33,920 bases of DNA from Candidatus Epulonipiscium sp. (GTDB lineage Bacteria; Bacillota; Clostridia; Lachnospirales; JAAYNZ01), in the NCBI GenBank assembly GCA_012524135.1, contig JAAYSE010000007.1:1-33920 (forward strand), written 5' to 3'. Below are positions 18,888-27,340 of the stretch, piece by piece. Within the stretch, counting starts at the first letter, position 1; every line of letters begins with the position of its first letter. The notes under the pieces were generated by a model. The model ran no database searches. It worked only from the letters and a program-made list of their open reading frames with translations, and was not told the origin of the DNA. The position numbers and the translations under genes are program-made.

Positions 18888-19742
18888 ATGCAAACATTTG
18901 TATTATCTGCTTTTGCGGATGAAATAGATTCTGATTTAAAGTTGCAAATGGATACATTAGAAAAACATCAAATATGTCATATTGAGATGCGAGGGGTAAA
19001 TGGGAAAAATATTACAGAACATTCTTTACAAGAAGTAAAAAAAATAAAAAAACAATTAGATGATAGAGGGTTTCGTATTTCTGCTATTGGTTCTCCTATT
19101 GGGAAAATTCAAATTACGGATGATTTTTCATCTCATTTAGATTTATTTAAACATACATTAGAGATTGCAGATATTTTGGAAGCTCCTTTTATTCGAATGT
19201 TTAGTTTTTATATGCCAAAAGGAAAAAAAACAGAGCTTTATAAAGATGAAGTTCTAGAACGTTGGTATCAATTTTTAAAAGCGGCAAAAGGAACAGATAT
19301 TATCTTATTACATGAAAATGAAAAAGAAATATATGGGGACATTCCAGAACGTTGTTTAGAATTAGTCAATAATATGAATTCATCACAGATGAAATTAATT
19401 TTTGATCCTGCTAATTTTATACAATGTGATGTAGATACGATAGAGGCTTATGAACTTTTAAAAGAAGAAGTGATCTATTTTCATATTAAGGATGCAAATT
19501 ATGCGGATCATCAAGTAGTACCAGTAGGATATGGTGATGGACAAGTGCAACAAATTTTAACCAAGGCCTATCAAAATGGATTTAAAGGATTTCTTTCCTT
19601 AGAGCCTCATTTAGGATCTTTTATTGGATTATCTAAATTAGAACAAGGAAATCTAAAGGTTAAGAAGGAACAATCAGGACCTGAGAAGTTTGCTATTGCA
19701 ACGAATGCACTTAAAAATATTCTTAAAGAAATTAAAGGATAA
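18888..19742 (+). CDS. Sugar phosphate isomerase/epimerase-like TIM-barrel protein
   Basis: 284 residues of the AP-endonuclease-2/xylose-isomerase-like TIM-barrel superfamily. Metal-ligand-type residues sit at strand ends: the Glu in CHIEMRGVNG, the Glu in IILLHENEKEIYGD, the Asp in LIFDPANF, HIKDAN and the Glu in LSLEPHLG. The C-terminal part (QSGPEKFAIATNALK) is typical. Reactions in this superfamily include keto-sugar isomerisation, epimerisation and lyase chemistry. I chose ATG 18888 (AGGAGG 6 bases upstream) over an in-frame TTG at 18870. It is first in the AraC-linked cluster, and the Gfo/Idh gene follows within 13 bases of its stop. The substrate is unknown. Confidence 0.9.
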   Translation: MQTFVLSAFADEIDSDLKLQMDTLEKHQICHIEMRGVNGKNITEHSLQEVKKIKKQLDDRGFRISAIGSPIGKIQITDDFSSHLDLFKHTLEIADILEAPFIRMFSFYMPKGKKTELYKDEVLERWYQFLKAAKGTDIILLHENEKEIYGDIPERCLELVNNMNSSQMKLIFDPANFIQCDVDTIEAYELLKEEVIYFHIKDANYADHQVVPVGYGDGQVQQILTKAYQNGFKGFLSLEPHLGSFIGLSKLEQGNLKVKKEQSGPEKFAIATNALKNILKEIKG

Positions 19743-19755
19743 AGGAGAAATGACC

Positions 19756-20913
19756 ATGAGTTTTGTAAAAATAGGTATTATTGGTATTGGAAATATGGGA
19801 CGCAAGCATGCATTAAATATAAAAGAAGGACGAGTGCCAGGAGCAAAATTAATTGCTGTATGTGATTGGGATCAAGATCAGTTACAATGGGCGAAAGAAC
19901 ATTTAGGTTCAGATGTAAAACTTTTTGATTCTGCGGAAAGTATGTTTGATGCAAATGTTATTGATGCTGTTTTAGTTGCAACTCCTCATTATGACCATCC
20001 ACCTTTAGCAATTCAAGCTTTTGAAAAAGGTTTGCATGTTCTTATAGAAAAGCCAGCCGGCGTTTATACAAAACAAGTACGGGAAATGAATGAAGTGGCA
20101 GCTAAAACAGATAAAGTATTTGGAATTATGTATAATCAGAGAACCAATCCTATCTATAGAAAATTAAAAGACTTAATTGATTCAGGTGAATTGGGAGAAA
20201 TTAGAAGAGTGAACTGGATTATTACTTCTTGGTATCGATCTCAAAGTTATTATGATTCTGGCGGATGGCGTGCTACTTGGGCAGGTGAGGGAGGAGGAGT
20301 ATTACTCAATCAAGATCCTCATCAATTAGATTTATGGCAATGGCTTTGCGGTATGCCTAAGCGAGTGAGAGCGTTTATGGGATTTGGGAAAATGCATAAT
20401 ATAGAAGTAGAAGATGATGTGACTGCGTATGTAGAATATGAAAATGGAGCTACGGGAGTGTTTATTACTTCTACGAGTGATACACCAGGAACCAATCGCT
20501 TAGAAATTACAGGAGATCATGGAAAAATTGTTGTGGAAGATGATCATTTGAAGTTTTGGAGATTACGAATTCCTGAACGACAGTTTAATAAAGAATATAC
20601 AGGTGGTTTCGGTGAACCAGAATGTTGGAAATGTGAAGTACCTATTGAAGGAGAAAATTCACAACATATTGGAATATTAAAAAATTGGGTTTTGGCTATA
20701 TTAAAAGGAACACCGCTTTTAGCTCCGGGAGAAGAAGGAATTTTAGGTCTTACCTTATCGAACGCCATGCATTTATCTGCTTGGACCGATGACTGGGTGG
20801 ATCTTCCTATGGATGAAGATTTGTTTTATGAAAAATTAGAAGAAAAAATTAAAAGCTCTACCTTTAAGAAAACAGTTAGAAAAGCAACTTTTGATGTAAC
20901 AGGGACGCATTAA
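19756..20913 (+). CDS. Gfo/Idh/MocA family oxidoreductase (first copy)
   Basis: 385 residues. The N-terminal Rossmann domain has GIGNMGRKHA near the start and a catalytic-type EKPAG motif (VLIEKPAGVYT). The C-terminal domain has GGGVLLNQDPHQLDLWQWLCG, whose His and Asp are usual for the catalytic His/Asp of the family. It should oxidise or reduce a hydroxyl/keto group of a sugar or polyol using NAD(P). Two close starts exist: ATG 19750 is only 2 bases from the AGGAG (19743-19747), ATG 19756 is 8 bases away and is preferred. It follows the TIM-barrel gene directly and resembles the next gene, with WYRS, GGGVL and NQ motifs in common. Confidence 0.92.
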   Translation: MSFVKIGIIGIGNMGRKHALNIKEGRVPGAKLIAVCDWDQDQLQWAKEHLGSDVKLFDSAESMFDANVIDAVLVATPHYDHPPLAIQAFEKGLHVLIEKPAGVYTKQVREMNEVAAKTDKVFGIMYNQRTNPIYRKLKDLIDSGELGEIRRVNWIITSWYRSQSYYDSGGWRATWAGEGGGVLLNQDPHQLDLWQWLCGMPKRVRAFMGFGKMHNIEVEDDVTAYVEYENGATGVFITSTSDTPGTNRLEITGDHGKIVVEDDHLKFWRLRIPERQFNKEYTGGFGEPECWKCEVPIEGENSQHIGILKNWVLAILKGTPLLAPGEEGILGLTLSNAMHLSAWTDDWVDLPMDEDLFYEKLEEKIKSSTFKKTVRKATFDVTGTH

Positions 20914-20932
20914 AAGTAGAAGGGTGAGAAAA

Positions 20933-21955
20933 ATGAAAAAATTAGGTAGTGCTATTATAGGGTATGGTTCTATTGGCCCTATTCATGCAGAAGCTATTTC
21001 AAATTTACCACAAGTTCAATTAAAGGCGGTAGTGGATCTAAACAAAGAAGCAAGAGAACGTGCCAATAATAAATATCATTGTCAGGTATATGAACAATAT
21101 GATCAAGTATTACAAGATTCAGAAATTCAAGTCATACACATTTGTACTCCACATTATCTTCATGTACCGATGGCTATTCAGGCTATTCAAGCAGGAAAAC
21201 ATGTATTGATAGAAAAACCAGTAGCAATAAATTTGAAGGAATTAGCAGATATAAAGCAGATTCTAAAGTTATATCCGAATACTTATGCAGGAGTTATTTT
21301 TCAAAATCGTTATAATGAAACATCTATAAAAGCAAAAAAGATGATAGAAAATAAAGAAATAGGAGAAATATTGGGGATCAAAGGAATTCTTACATGGTAT
21401 CGAAGTGAAGATTATTATAAAAAAAGTGATTGGAGAGGAAAATGGGAAACGGAAGGAGGAGGTGTTTTAATTAATCAAGCAATTCATACTTTAGATTTGA
21501 TGCAATGGTTGGGAGGAAAAATTAAAGCAATTAAAGGAAGTGTGGATATTCGTAGTCTTCAAAATATAATAGAGGTAGAAGATACGGCTGAAGCAACATT
21601 GTATTTTGAAAGTAAGTATCGCGGTATTTTTTATGCAACGAATAGTTATACAGAGAATTCTTCAATAGAACTTGCGGTTCATGGAAGTCAAGGAAATATT
21701 ACTTTACGAGATCGGCAATTAATTCTTACAAAAGAAGGTCAAAGTACCATTATAGCAAAAGATAGAGGTATTCAAAAAGGAAAACCTTATTGGGGAAGTT
21801 CTCATCAAAAACAAATAGATGATTTTTATCAATGTATCATTCAAAAAAAGGACTATTCGATTTCGATAGAAGAAGCAGGAATAGCTATTGAAATGATTCA
21901 AGGTATTTATCAATCGGATCGTACAGAAAGACCTTACAAAATGCAATATTTATAA
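20933..21955 (+). CDS. Gfo/Idh/MocA family oxidoreductase (second copy)
   Basis: 340 residues, paralogous to the preceding protein but about 45 shorter at the C-terminus. The Rossmann nucleotide site is IIGYGSIGPIHAEAI; the EKP motif is VLIEKPVAINL; the substrate domain has TWYRSEDYY, then WETEGGGVLINQAIHTLDL and MQWLGG. In both proteins the spacing WYRS-YY-WR-W-EGGGVL-NQ-H-LDL-QWL is kept, so they probably act on related substrates or on opposite steps. I chose ATG 20933 (AGGGTGA 5 bases upstream) over GTG 20924, which lies within that ribosome binding site. It begins 19 bases after the first copy and is presumably co-transcribed. Confidence 0.91.
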   Translation: MKKLGSAIIGYGSIGPIHAEAISNLPQVQLKAVVDLNKEARERANNKYHCQVYEQYDQVLQDSEIQVIHICTPHYLHVPMAIQAIQAGKHVLIEKPVAINLKELADIKQILKLYPNTYAGVIFQNRYNETSIKAKKMIENKEIGEILGIKGILTWYRSEDYYKKSDWRGKWETEGGGVLINQAIHTLDLMQWLGGKIKAIKGSVDIRSLQNIIEVEDTAEATLYFESKYRGIFYATNSYTENSSIELAVHGSQGNITLRDRQLILTKEGQSTIIAKDRGIQKGKPYWGSSHQKQIDDFYQCIIQKKDYSISIEEAGIAIEMIQGIYQSDRTERPYKMQYL

Positions 21956-22065
21956 AATAAGTATAGTTATTTTTACAGTAGAGAATATTTATGGTACTAT
22001 CAATTATATATAGATAATAGATACAAAGGTGATTATTTTTAGATTATATCCTTAGATCAGAGAGA

Positions 22066-22096
22066 TTGTTTTTTTGAATACTATAAGTATTATAAT
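22066..22096 (+). promoter_or_regulatory. Weak promoter candidate for the second isomerase gene
   Basis: TATAAT at 22091-22096 is preceded by TTGTTT (22066-22071) at a long 19-base spacer. AATACT (22077-22082) and AGTATT (22086-22091) form a small palindrome overlapping the -10 box, a possible operator. The 193-base gap (21956-22148) holds no other recognisable feature. Confidence 0.3.
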
Positions 22097-22148
22097 AGAA
22101 TAGAAGTAATTAAAATATAAATGAAACGTTATAAAAGGAGGAATATAA

Positions 22149-22919
22149 ATGTCACAACCTAAAATAGCCGCTCAGTTATATACTTTGAGGGATTTTTTAA
22201 AAACACCGGAACAAATACAAGAAACCTTTAAAAAGGTAAAACAAATAGGATATTCAGCGGTACAGGTATCCGGAGTAGGAGTTATTGATCAGGAAAAAGC
22301 CAAAGTAATTAAAGACGCAGCGAAGGAAAACCAGTTAAATATTTGTGCAACTCATATTAGTTATGAGCAATTACAAAATCAAATGGATTGGGTAATAGAT
22401 TTTCATAACATGTGGGATTGTACGTACGTAGGATTAGGAGCTATGCCAGAACAATATCGCAATGAAGAAGGATATCATTTTTTTGCAAAAGAAGCATCGA
22501 AGATAGGAAAAATTTTAAAAGAACATGATCTTTCTTTTATTTATCATAACCATGCTTTTGAGTTTGAAAAATATAATGGGAAGACGGGTATGGATATTTT
22601 ATTGAAAGAAAGTGATCCAGCTACTTTTCATTTTGAGTTAGATACGTATTGGGTACAAGCAGGAGGAGCCGATCCAGTGGAGTGGATTAATAAGGTAAAA
22701 GGTAGAATGTCAGTTGTTCATTTTAAAGATATGGGAATTCATGAAGGAAAGCAAGTTATGATGGAAATTGGGCAAGGAAATCTAAATTGGAGAAAAATTA
22801 TTCAAGCTTGTCAAGAAATAGGAGTAGAATGGGCTGCGGTAGAACAAGATATTTGTTTAAGAAGCCCTTTTAAAAGTTTAGAAATGAGTTTATCATATTT
22901 AAAAGAGTTAGGATTATAA
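22149..22919 (+). CDS. Sugar phosphate isomerase/epimerase (IolE-like TIM barrel)
   Basis: 256 residues, xylose-isomerase-like TIM barrel. Typical segments are KIAAQLYTLRDFLKTPEQI, the VGYSAVQ-like IGYSAVQVSGVG, SFIYHNHAFEFEKYNGKTG, FHFELDTYWVQAGGADPVEW, VVHFKDMG, and a late Glu in WAAVEQD. The conserved HNH-E, E-D, H-K-D and E positions are those that hold a divalent metal and the substrate in this family. It differs clearly from the TIM-barrel protein at 18888. AAAGGAGG precedes the ATG. It may be on a separate transcript, since 193 bases precede it and a hairpin follows. The substrate is unknown; it probably belongs to the same pathway as the two dehydrogenases. Confidence 0.92.
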   Translation: MSQPKIAAQLYTLRDFLKTPEQIQETFKKVKQIGYSAVQVSGVGVIDQEKAKVIKDAAKENQLNICATHISYEQLQNQMDWVIDFHNMWDCTYVGLGAMPEQYRNEEGYHFFAKEASKIGKILKEHDLSFIYHNHAFEFEKYNGKTGMDILLKESDPATFHFELDTYWVQAGGADPVEWINKVKGRMSVVHFKDMGIHEGKQVMMEIGQGNLNWRKIIQACQEIGVEWAAVEQDICLRSPFKSLEMSLSYLKELGL

Positions 22920-22942
22920 AGTAAACTAAAATGGAATCATGT

Positions 22943-23007
22943 AGTATAATAAAGAGCGAACCGATGCAATGAAGAGTTGCAAAAGATGGTTCGTTCTTTG
23001 TTATACT
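22943..23007 (+). terminator. Long hairpin with nested stem, probable terminator
   Basis: A 20-base arm (22943-22962) pairs with 22988-23007 through 18 Watson-Crick and two G-T pairs. The loop holds a second stem, TGCAA (22965-22969) with TTGCA (22977-22981). The sequence after it (TTATTTAT) is only moderately T-rich. It separates the isomerase and hydrolase genes. Confidence 0.65.
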
Positions 23008-23014
23008 TTATTTA

Positions 23015-23023
23015 TGATATAAA
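23015..23023 (+). promoter_or_regulatory. Candidate extended -10 for the hydrolase gene
   Basis: TGATATAAA directly after the long hairpin; the -35 position would fall inside its right arm (TCTTTG, 22995-23000). Only suggestive. Confidence 0.25.
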
Positions 23024-23049
23024 AGAATATAAATAGAAGGGTGAATAGA

Positions 23050-23862
23050 ATGAAAGTTCAAACATTAGATTTATGGACAAAAGAGGAATATTTACATAAC
23101 CAAGGGATTCCTACTCTTACTACTTACATTACGGATACAACAAATAAAAAACCAGCAATTATTATTTGTCCAGGAGGAGGTTATAATCATTTATCAGATC
23201 GAGAAGCTGAACCTGTTGCTTTACAGTTTGTAGCAAAAGGATATCAGGCTTTTGTAGTTCGATATAGTGTAGCTCCCATTCATCATCCACAGCCTCTTTT
23301 AGACGTTGCAAAAGGTATTCAGCTAGTTCGAGGACATGCTGAAGAATGGAAGGTAGATTCTAATAAAATTATTGTATTAGGATTTTCAGCAGGTGGTCAT
23401 GTAGCTGCCAGTATTTCTGTTTACTGGAATCACCCTATAATCAAAGAAAAATTGCATGTAGATCCAACATATATCCAACCTAATGGTACGATTTTATGCT
23501 ATCCTGTTATTTCTTTTCAAGAATTTGCACATGAAGGTTCGGTATATAATTTATTAGGGGAAAATCCAAAAGAAACATTAAAAGAGAAGATGTCTCTTTA
23601 TAAACAAGTGGGAGCACATGTACCTCCAACGTTTATTTGGCATACGGTAACAGATGCTAGTGTACCTGTAGAAAATAGTTTATTTTATATTACGGCTTTA
23701 CAAAGACATCATATTCCTTTTGAAGCTCATTTGTATGATCAAGGTGCTCATGGACTTGCTTTAGCAAAAAGAGAAACATGTGATGGAAGAGAAGAATTAA
23801 TCGATCCACATATAGCCTCTTGGCTTCAGATAGCTCACGAATGGATAGAAAGAAATATATAA
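23050..23862 (+). CDS. Alpha/beta hydrolase, BD-FAE/acetyl-esterase-like
   Basis: 270 residues, alpha/beta hydrolase of the acetyl xylan/feruloyl esterase-like group. The oxyanion loop is CPGGGYNHLSDREAEPVA, the nucleophile is S113 in GFSAGGH, the acid is D202 in TDASVPV and the base is H234 in QGAHGL. There is no signal peptide, so it acts in the cytoplasm, probably removing acyl groups from an imported sugar or glycoside. I chose ATG 23050 (AAGGGTGA 5 bases upstream) over GTG 23041, which lies inside that ribosome binding site. It follows the isomerase and fits a carbohydrate role, but no substrate can be named. Confidence 0.9.
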   Translation: MKVQTLDLWTKEEYLHNQGIPTLTTYITDTTNKKPAIIICPGGGYNHLSDREAEPVALQFVAKGYQAFVVRYSVAPIHHPQPLLDVAKGIQLVRGHAEEWKVDSNKIIVLGFSAGGHVAASISVYWNHPIIKEKLHVDPTYIQPNGTILCYPVISFQEFAHEGSVYNLLGENPKETLKEKMSLYKQVGAHVPPTFIWHTVTDASVPVENSLFYITALQRHHIPFEAHLYDQGAHGLALAKRETCDGREELIDPHIASWLQIAHEWIERNI

Positions 23863-23879
23863 AAGATGATAAAAATTGA

Positions 23880-23906
23880 TTGACATTATAATCTCATTGC
23901 GATAAT
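23880..23906 (+). promoter_or_regulatory. Candidate promoter for the class V aminotransferase
   Basis: A perfect TTGACA (23880-23885) and TGCGATAAT, an extended -10 ending at 23906, are separated by 15 bases, 2 short of ideal. It lies between the hydrolase stop and the next start. Confidence 0.4.
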
Positions 23907-23990
23907 TTATTTCATATGATTTGTACAAAAATAAGATTAAAAAAACATGATCATATTCAATTATTGATTCTGAAAAAAGGAGAGTTTAAA

Positions 23991-25130
23991 ATGAATGATC
24001 CATTTATTATGACTCCAGGACCTACTCAAATACATGAAGATGTTAGAAGAGCTATGTCGAAAAATATTACCAATCCAGATTTAGATTTGAATTTTTATGA
24101 ATACTATAAAGAAACTTGTGAAAAAATCAAAGAACTTTTGCATACTCAAGGAGAAGTACTTATTCTTAGTGGAGAAGGTATATTAGGATTAGAAGCTGCT
24201 TGTGCTTCCTTGATCGAGCCTGGAGATCGAGTATTATGTATTGATAATGGAATTTTTGGAAAAGGTTTTGGAGATTTCGCAAAAATTTATGGAGGAGAAG
24301 TAGTATATTTTTCTGAAGATGATCGCCATCCTGTGGATGTTGATCAGTTAAGAGCATTTTTAGAAAATGATCATGACTTCAAAGTAGCTACCGTTGTTCA
24401 TTGTGAAACTCCTTCTGGACTTACTAATCCAGTAGATCAAATTTGCCCTCTATTAAAAGAATATGGAATGATTACTATTGTAGATTCTGTTTCTGCAATT
24501 GGCGGAGAACCTCTAGAAGTAGATCAGTGGCAAATAGATATTGTATTAGGAGGAAGTCAAAAATGTTTATCAGCATCACCTGGACTTACTTTTTTAAGTA
24601 TTAGTTCAGATGCTTGGAAGGCAATTTTAAATAGAAAAATACCGATTGCTTCATTTTATTGTAATTTAGGTATATGGAAAGATTGGTATAAAGAAAAATG
24701 GTTTCCCTATACTCCACCTATTAATGATATTTATGGACTTCGTTGTGCCGTAGAGAGAATTCTTGAACAAAAAGATACATTAGAAAGACATAAAAAAATA
24801 GGAGAAGCTGTACGAAAGGCTATGGTAGAAGCAGGTTTAGAACTTTATCCTTCTTCCGGTTTTTCTAATACGGTTACAACTGTAAAGATACCTAAAGGGA
24901 TTTCTTTTCAACAATTAAATAATACAATGTTACAAGAACATCATATTATGATAGCAGGAGCTTTTGATTATTTAAAAGATAAGGTATTTCGCATTGGACA
25001 TATGGGAGAAAATTGTTATGAAGAAAAATTATATAAGACTTTAAAAGCATTAGATCAAACTTTAAAAAAATATGGTGTGAAACTCAATGGAAGTTTACAC
25101 AGCCATTTTATTAAACAATTAGAGTACTAA
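23991..25130 (+). CDS. Class V aminotransferase (serine/alanine-glyoxylate type)
   Basis: 379 residues, fold-type I PLP enzyme of the alanine-glyoxylate/serine-pyruvate/PucG-like aminotransferase group. Conserved parts are MTPGPTQIHEDVRRAM, the LSGEGILGLEAA loop that holds the cofactor phosphate, VVHCETPSGLTNP, the PLP Asp in TIVDSVSAIGGE, and the Schiff-base Lys K191 in GGSQKCLSASPGL. I chose ATG 23991, preceded by AAAAAGGAGAG; upstream in-frame codons to 23916 would add a non-homologous tail. Amino donor and acceptor cannot be told apart from sequence. The link to the sugar cluster upstream or to xpt (purines) downstream is unclear; PucG-like ureidoglycine transamination is one option. Confidence 0.9.
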   Translation: MNDPFIMTPGPTQIHEDVRRAMSKNITNPDLDLNFYEYYKETCEKIKELLHTQGEVLILSGEGILGLEAACASLIEPGDRVLCIDNGIFGKGFGDFAKIYGGEVVYFSEDDRHPVDVDQLRAFLENDHDFKVATVVHCETPSGLTNPVDQICPLLKEYGMITIVDSVSAIGGEPLEVDQWQIDIVLGGSQKCLSASPGLTFLSISSDAWKAILNRKIPIASFYCNLGIWKDWYKEKWFPYTPPINDIYGLRCAVERILEQKDTLERHKKIGEAVRKAMVEAGLELYPSSGFSNTVTTVKIPKGISFQQLNNTMLQEHHIMIAGAFDYLKDKVFRIGHMGENCYEEKLYKTLKALDQTLKKYGVKLNGSLHSHFIKQLEY

Positions 25131-25245
25131 GAAAGATAATTATGAATCGCGTTTTTAGTGTAAATATAAAAATTTATGAAATGATCAATGGTACGTATTA
25201 TTTTTATTTACTTTTAGTATATAGAAAAAAGAAAGAGGAATATAG

Positions 25246-25818
25246 ATGCAACTTTTGAAAGACAAAATTAGGAATGAAGGAACTGTAATAGACGGAAAGA
25301 TTTTAAAAGTAGATAGTTTTTTAAATCATCAGATGGATATTCAATTTTTTAATGAAATGGGCAAAGAGTTTAAGAAAAGATTTCAAGATACAGAAATAAA
25401 TAAAATTATAACCATTGAAGCATCAGGCATTGGGATTGCTTGCATCGTAGCTCAATATTTTGATGTTCCCGTAGTTTTTGCAAAAAAACATGGTGGAACT
25501 AATATGAGTACGAATGTATATGAGTCTAAGGTATATTCATTTACAAAAGATCACTATTATACAATAAAAATAGCGAAAGATTATATAAAAGAAGAGGATA
25601 AAATACTTATTATTGATGATTTCTTAGCAAATGGAAATGCACTTAAAGGTTTGATCGATATATGCAATCAAGCAGGAGCCAAAGTACAAGGAGCAGGTAT
25701 TGTGATAGAAAAAGGATTTCAAAATGGCAGAAAGGTTATCGAAAAATTAGGCATAAGAGTGGAATCATTAGCGATTATAGAAGGTTTTGAAGATGGTAAA
25801 GTGATATTAAATGAATAA
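25246..25818 (+). CDS. xpt: Xanthine phosphoribosyltransferase
   Basis: 190 residues. Converts xanthine and PRPP to XMP in purine salvage. The PRPP-binding motif is [16 protein letters not shown], the N-terminal half has [14 protein letters not shown] and [13 protein letters not shown], and the length agrees with Xpt. AAGAGGAATATAG precedes the ATG. In many Firmicutes xpt is controlled by a purine riboswitch; the 115 bases upstream show none of its conserved elements. It stands alone, with the xanthine permease PbuX not adjacent, and is followed by a T-tailed terminator. Confidence 0.96.
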   Translation: MQLLKDKIRNEGTVIDGKILKVDSFLNHQMDIQFFNEMGKEFKKRFQDTEINKIITIEASGIGIACIVAQYFDVPVVFAKKHGGTNMSTNVYESKVYSFTKDHYYTIKIAKDYIKEEDKILIIDDFLANGNALKGLIDICNQAGAKVQGAGIVIEKGFQNGRKVIEKLGIRVESLAIIEGFEDGKVILNE

Positions 25819-25842
25819 AAATTGAAAGCAAATATTTTTATT

Positions 25843-25897
25843 TACTGGAATAAGATCTAGATGAACATTAATCTTATTCCAGTATTTTGTTTTTTTA
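25843..25897 (+). terminator. Intrinsic terminator of xpt
   Basis: TACTGGAATAAGAT (25843-25856) and ATCTTATTCCAGTA (25871-25884) form a perfect 14-bp stem with a 14-base loop, followed by TTTTGTTTTTTT. Confidence 0.93.
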
Positions 25898-25898
25898 C

Positions 25899-25927
25899 TT
25901 GTCAAAAGATCTGTATTTTTGTATAGT
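25899..25927 (+). promoter_or_regulatory. Sigma-A promoter for trkA-trkH
   Basis: TTGTCA (25899-25904) and TATAGT (25922-25927) have an ideal 17-base spacer. It lies immediately after the xpt terminator and 21 bases before the trkA start codon, giving a very short leader. Confidence 0.7.
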
Positions 25928-25948
25928 AGGTGATGAGGTGAAAAATAA

Positions 25949-27340
25949 ATGAAAGTAATGATTATAGGGGCTGGAAAGTTTGGATATAAACTTGCAGAGT
26001 TGATGGTATTAGAAGATATTGATGTAACAGTCATTGATAAAAATATAAAAGTGCTAGAAATTGTAAATGAACATTTAGATGTGTTAACAGTTTTAGCAAA
26101 TGGATTGGATATTAAGATTCTTAAAGAATTAGATATTCAATCCTATTATTTATTAGTAGCTGCTACCGATAGTGATGAAACGAATACTTTAATTTGTTCT
26201 ATAGCAAAAAAATTAGGATGTGCAAAAACGATAGCGAGAATTAGAAATCCAGAGTATATCGAACAATTAGATTTCATGAAGACAGAAATGGGTATTGATC
26301 ATATTATGAATCCAGATTTAGCTACAGCACAAGCAATTGAAAAATATCTATTGAAGAATTATAGTTTTTATTCAGATGATTTTGCTAGTGGTAAAGTACA
26401 AATGATTGATGTAAATATTGGTCAGACAAAAGAATTTGTAGGGAAAAAATTAAAAGAGCTAGAAAATTTTAATGGTTTATTGGTGACGGCGATATCAAGA
26501 GATGGAGATATTATTATTCCTGATGGATCCACCGAGTTATTGTCCAATGATACCATTTATGTAATAGGAAAAAGTGAAGGGATTCAAAGATTAAACAATC
26601 ATTTTAGACAAGATATAACAAAAAGAGATATTGAAAGAGTAATGATTTTAGGAGGAAGTAATATTGGGTTTTATTTAGCTCAAAAGTTGGCAAAAGCCAA
26701 TATCAACGTTACAATAATAGAAAGAGATAAAGAAAAATGTAAGGAGCTAACTGAAAAACTAGATAATGCATTAATTATTCATGGAGATGGTACAGATATG
26801 AACCTTCTGGAAGAAGAAAGGATTTCCACCATGGATGCTTTTGTAGCTGTTACAGGATATGATGAAGGAAATTTATTAATGGGTCTAATGGCAAAACAAT
26901 CAGGTATTCCAAAAACAATATCTAAAATTAGTAGAGAGAATTATAGTAAAATTATAGATCGTTTAGGAATAGATGTTGCTTTGAATCCAATTTATATTAC
27001 AGCAAGTAATATTCTAAAATATATTCGAGGTGGCAAAATAGTATCGGTCTCTTTATTAATCGGTGGACAAGGAGAAGTGACAGAGATTATTTTAGGTAAA
27101 GATCTCCCTATTATAGGTAAAACTTTAGAAGAACTAAAGTTACCCAAGGGAATTATCATTGGGGCCATTGTTCGAGGAGGACAAGTGATTATACCAAATG
27201 GAAAATCAATACTATATGCCCATGATCGAATAGTGGTATTTTGTTTAACGGAAGATTTACCAAGGTTAAAAACGTTTTTCAAACCACATAAGGGAGGAGT
27301 ATTGAATGAATTATGGAATCGTGCTACAGGTATTAGGTAG
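25949..27340 (+). CDS. trkA: Trk potassium uptake regulatory subunit TrkA
   Basis: Cytoplasmic NAD(H)/nucleotide-binding partner that gates the TrkH K+ channel. 463 residues in two tandem RCK units, each with a Rossmann RCK-N and an RCK-C domain: first GAGKFGYKLAELM with DVTVIDKN, second (near residue 230) ILGGSNIGFYLAQKL with NVTIIERDKEK. This full-length duplicated form is the classic TrkA; KtrA has one unit. GAGGTG precedes the ATG. Its last 35 bases overlap the start of trkH, so the genes are translationally coupled. Driven by the promoter at 25899-25927. Confidence 0.96.
   Translation: MKVMIIGAGKFGYKLAELMVLEDIDVTVIDKNIKVLEIVNEHLDVLTVLANGLDIKILKELDIQSYYLLVAATDSDETNTLICSIAKKLGCAKTIARIRNPEYIEQLDFMKTEMGIDHIMNPDLATAQAIEKYLLKNYSFYSDDFASGKVQMIDVNIGQTKEFVGKKLKELENFNGLLVTAISRDGDIIIPDGSTELLSNDTIYVIGKSEGIQRLNNHFRQDITKRDIERVMILGGSNIGFYLAQKLAKANINVTIIERDKEKCKELTEKLDNALIIHGDGTDMNLLEEERISTMDAFVAVTGYDEGNLLMGLMAKQSGIPKTISKISRENYSKIIDRLGIDVALNPIYITASNILKYIRGGKIVSVSLLIGGQGEVTEIILGKDLPIIGKTLEELKLPKGIIIGAIVRGGQVIIPNGKSILYAHDRIVVFCLTEDLPRLKTFFKPHKGGVLNELWNRATGIR

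Noticed and set aside
22121-22133. CcpA cre-like sequence ATGAAACGTTATA
   Set aside because: Spacing between TGAAA and CG lacks one base relative to the cre consensus, and the right half does not match.
25131-25245. Possible purine riboswitch before xpt
   Set aside because: This is where Firmicutes often have one, but the conserved loop and junction sequences of the family are absent and there is no alternative terminator in the leader.
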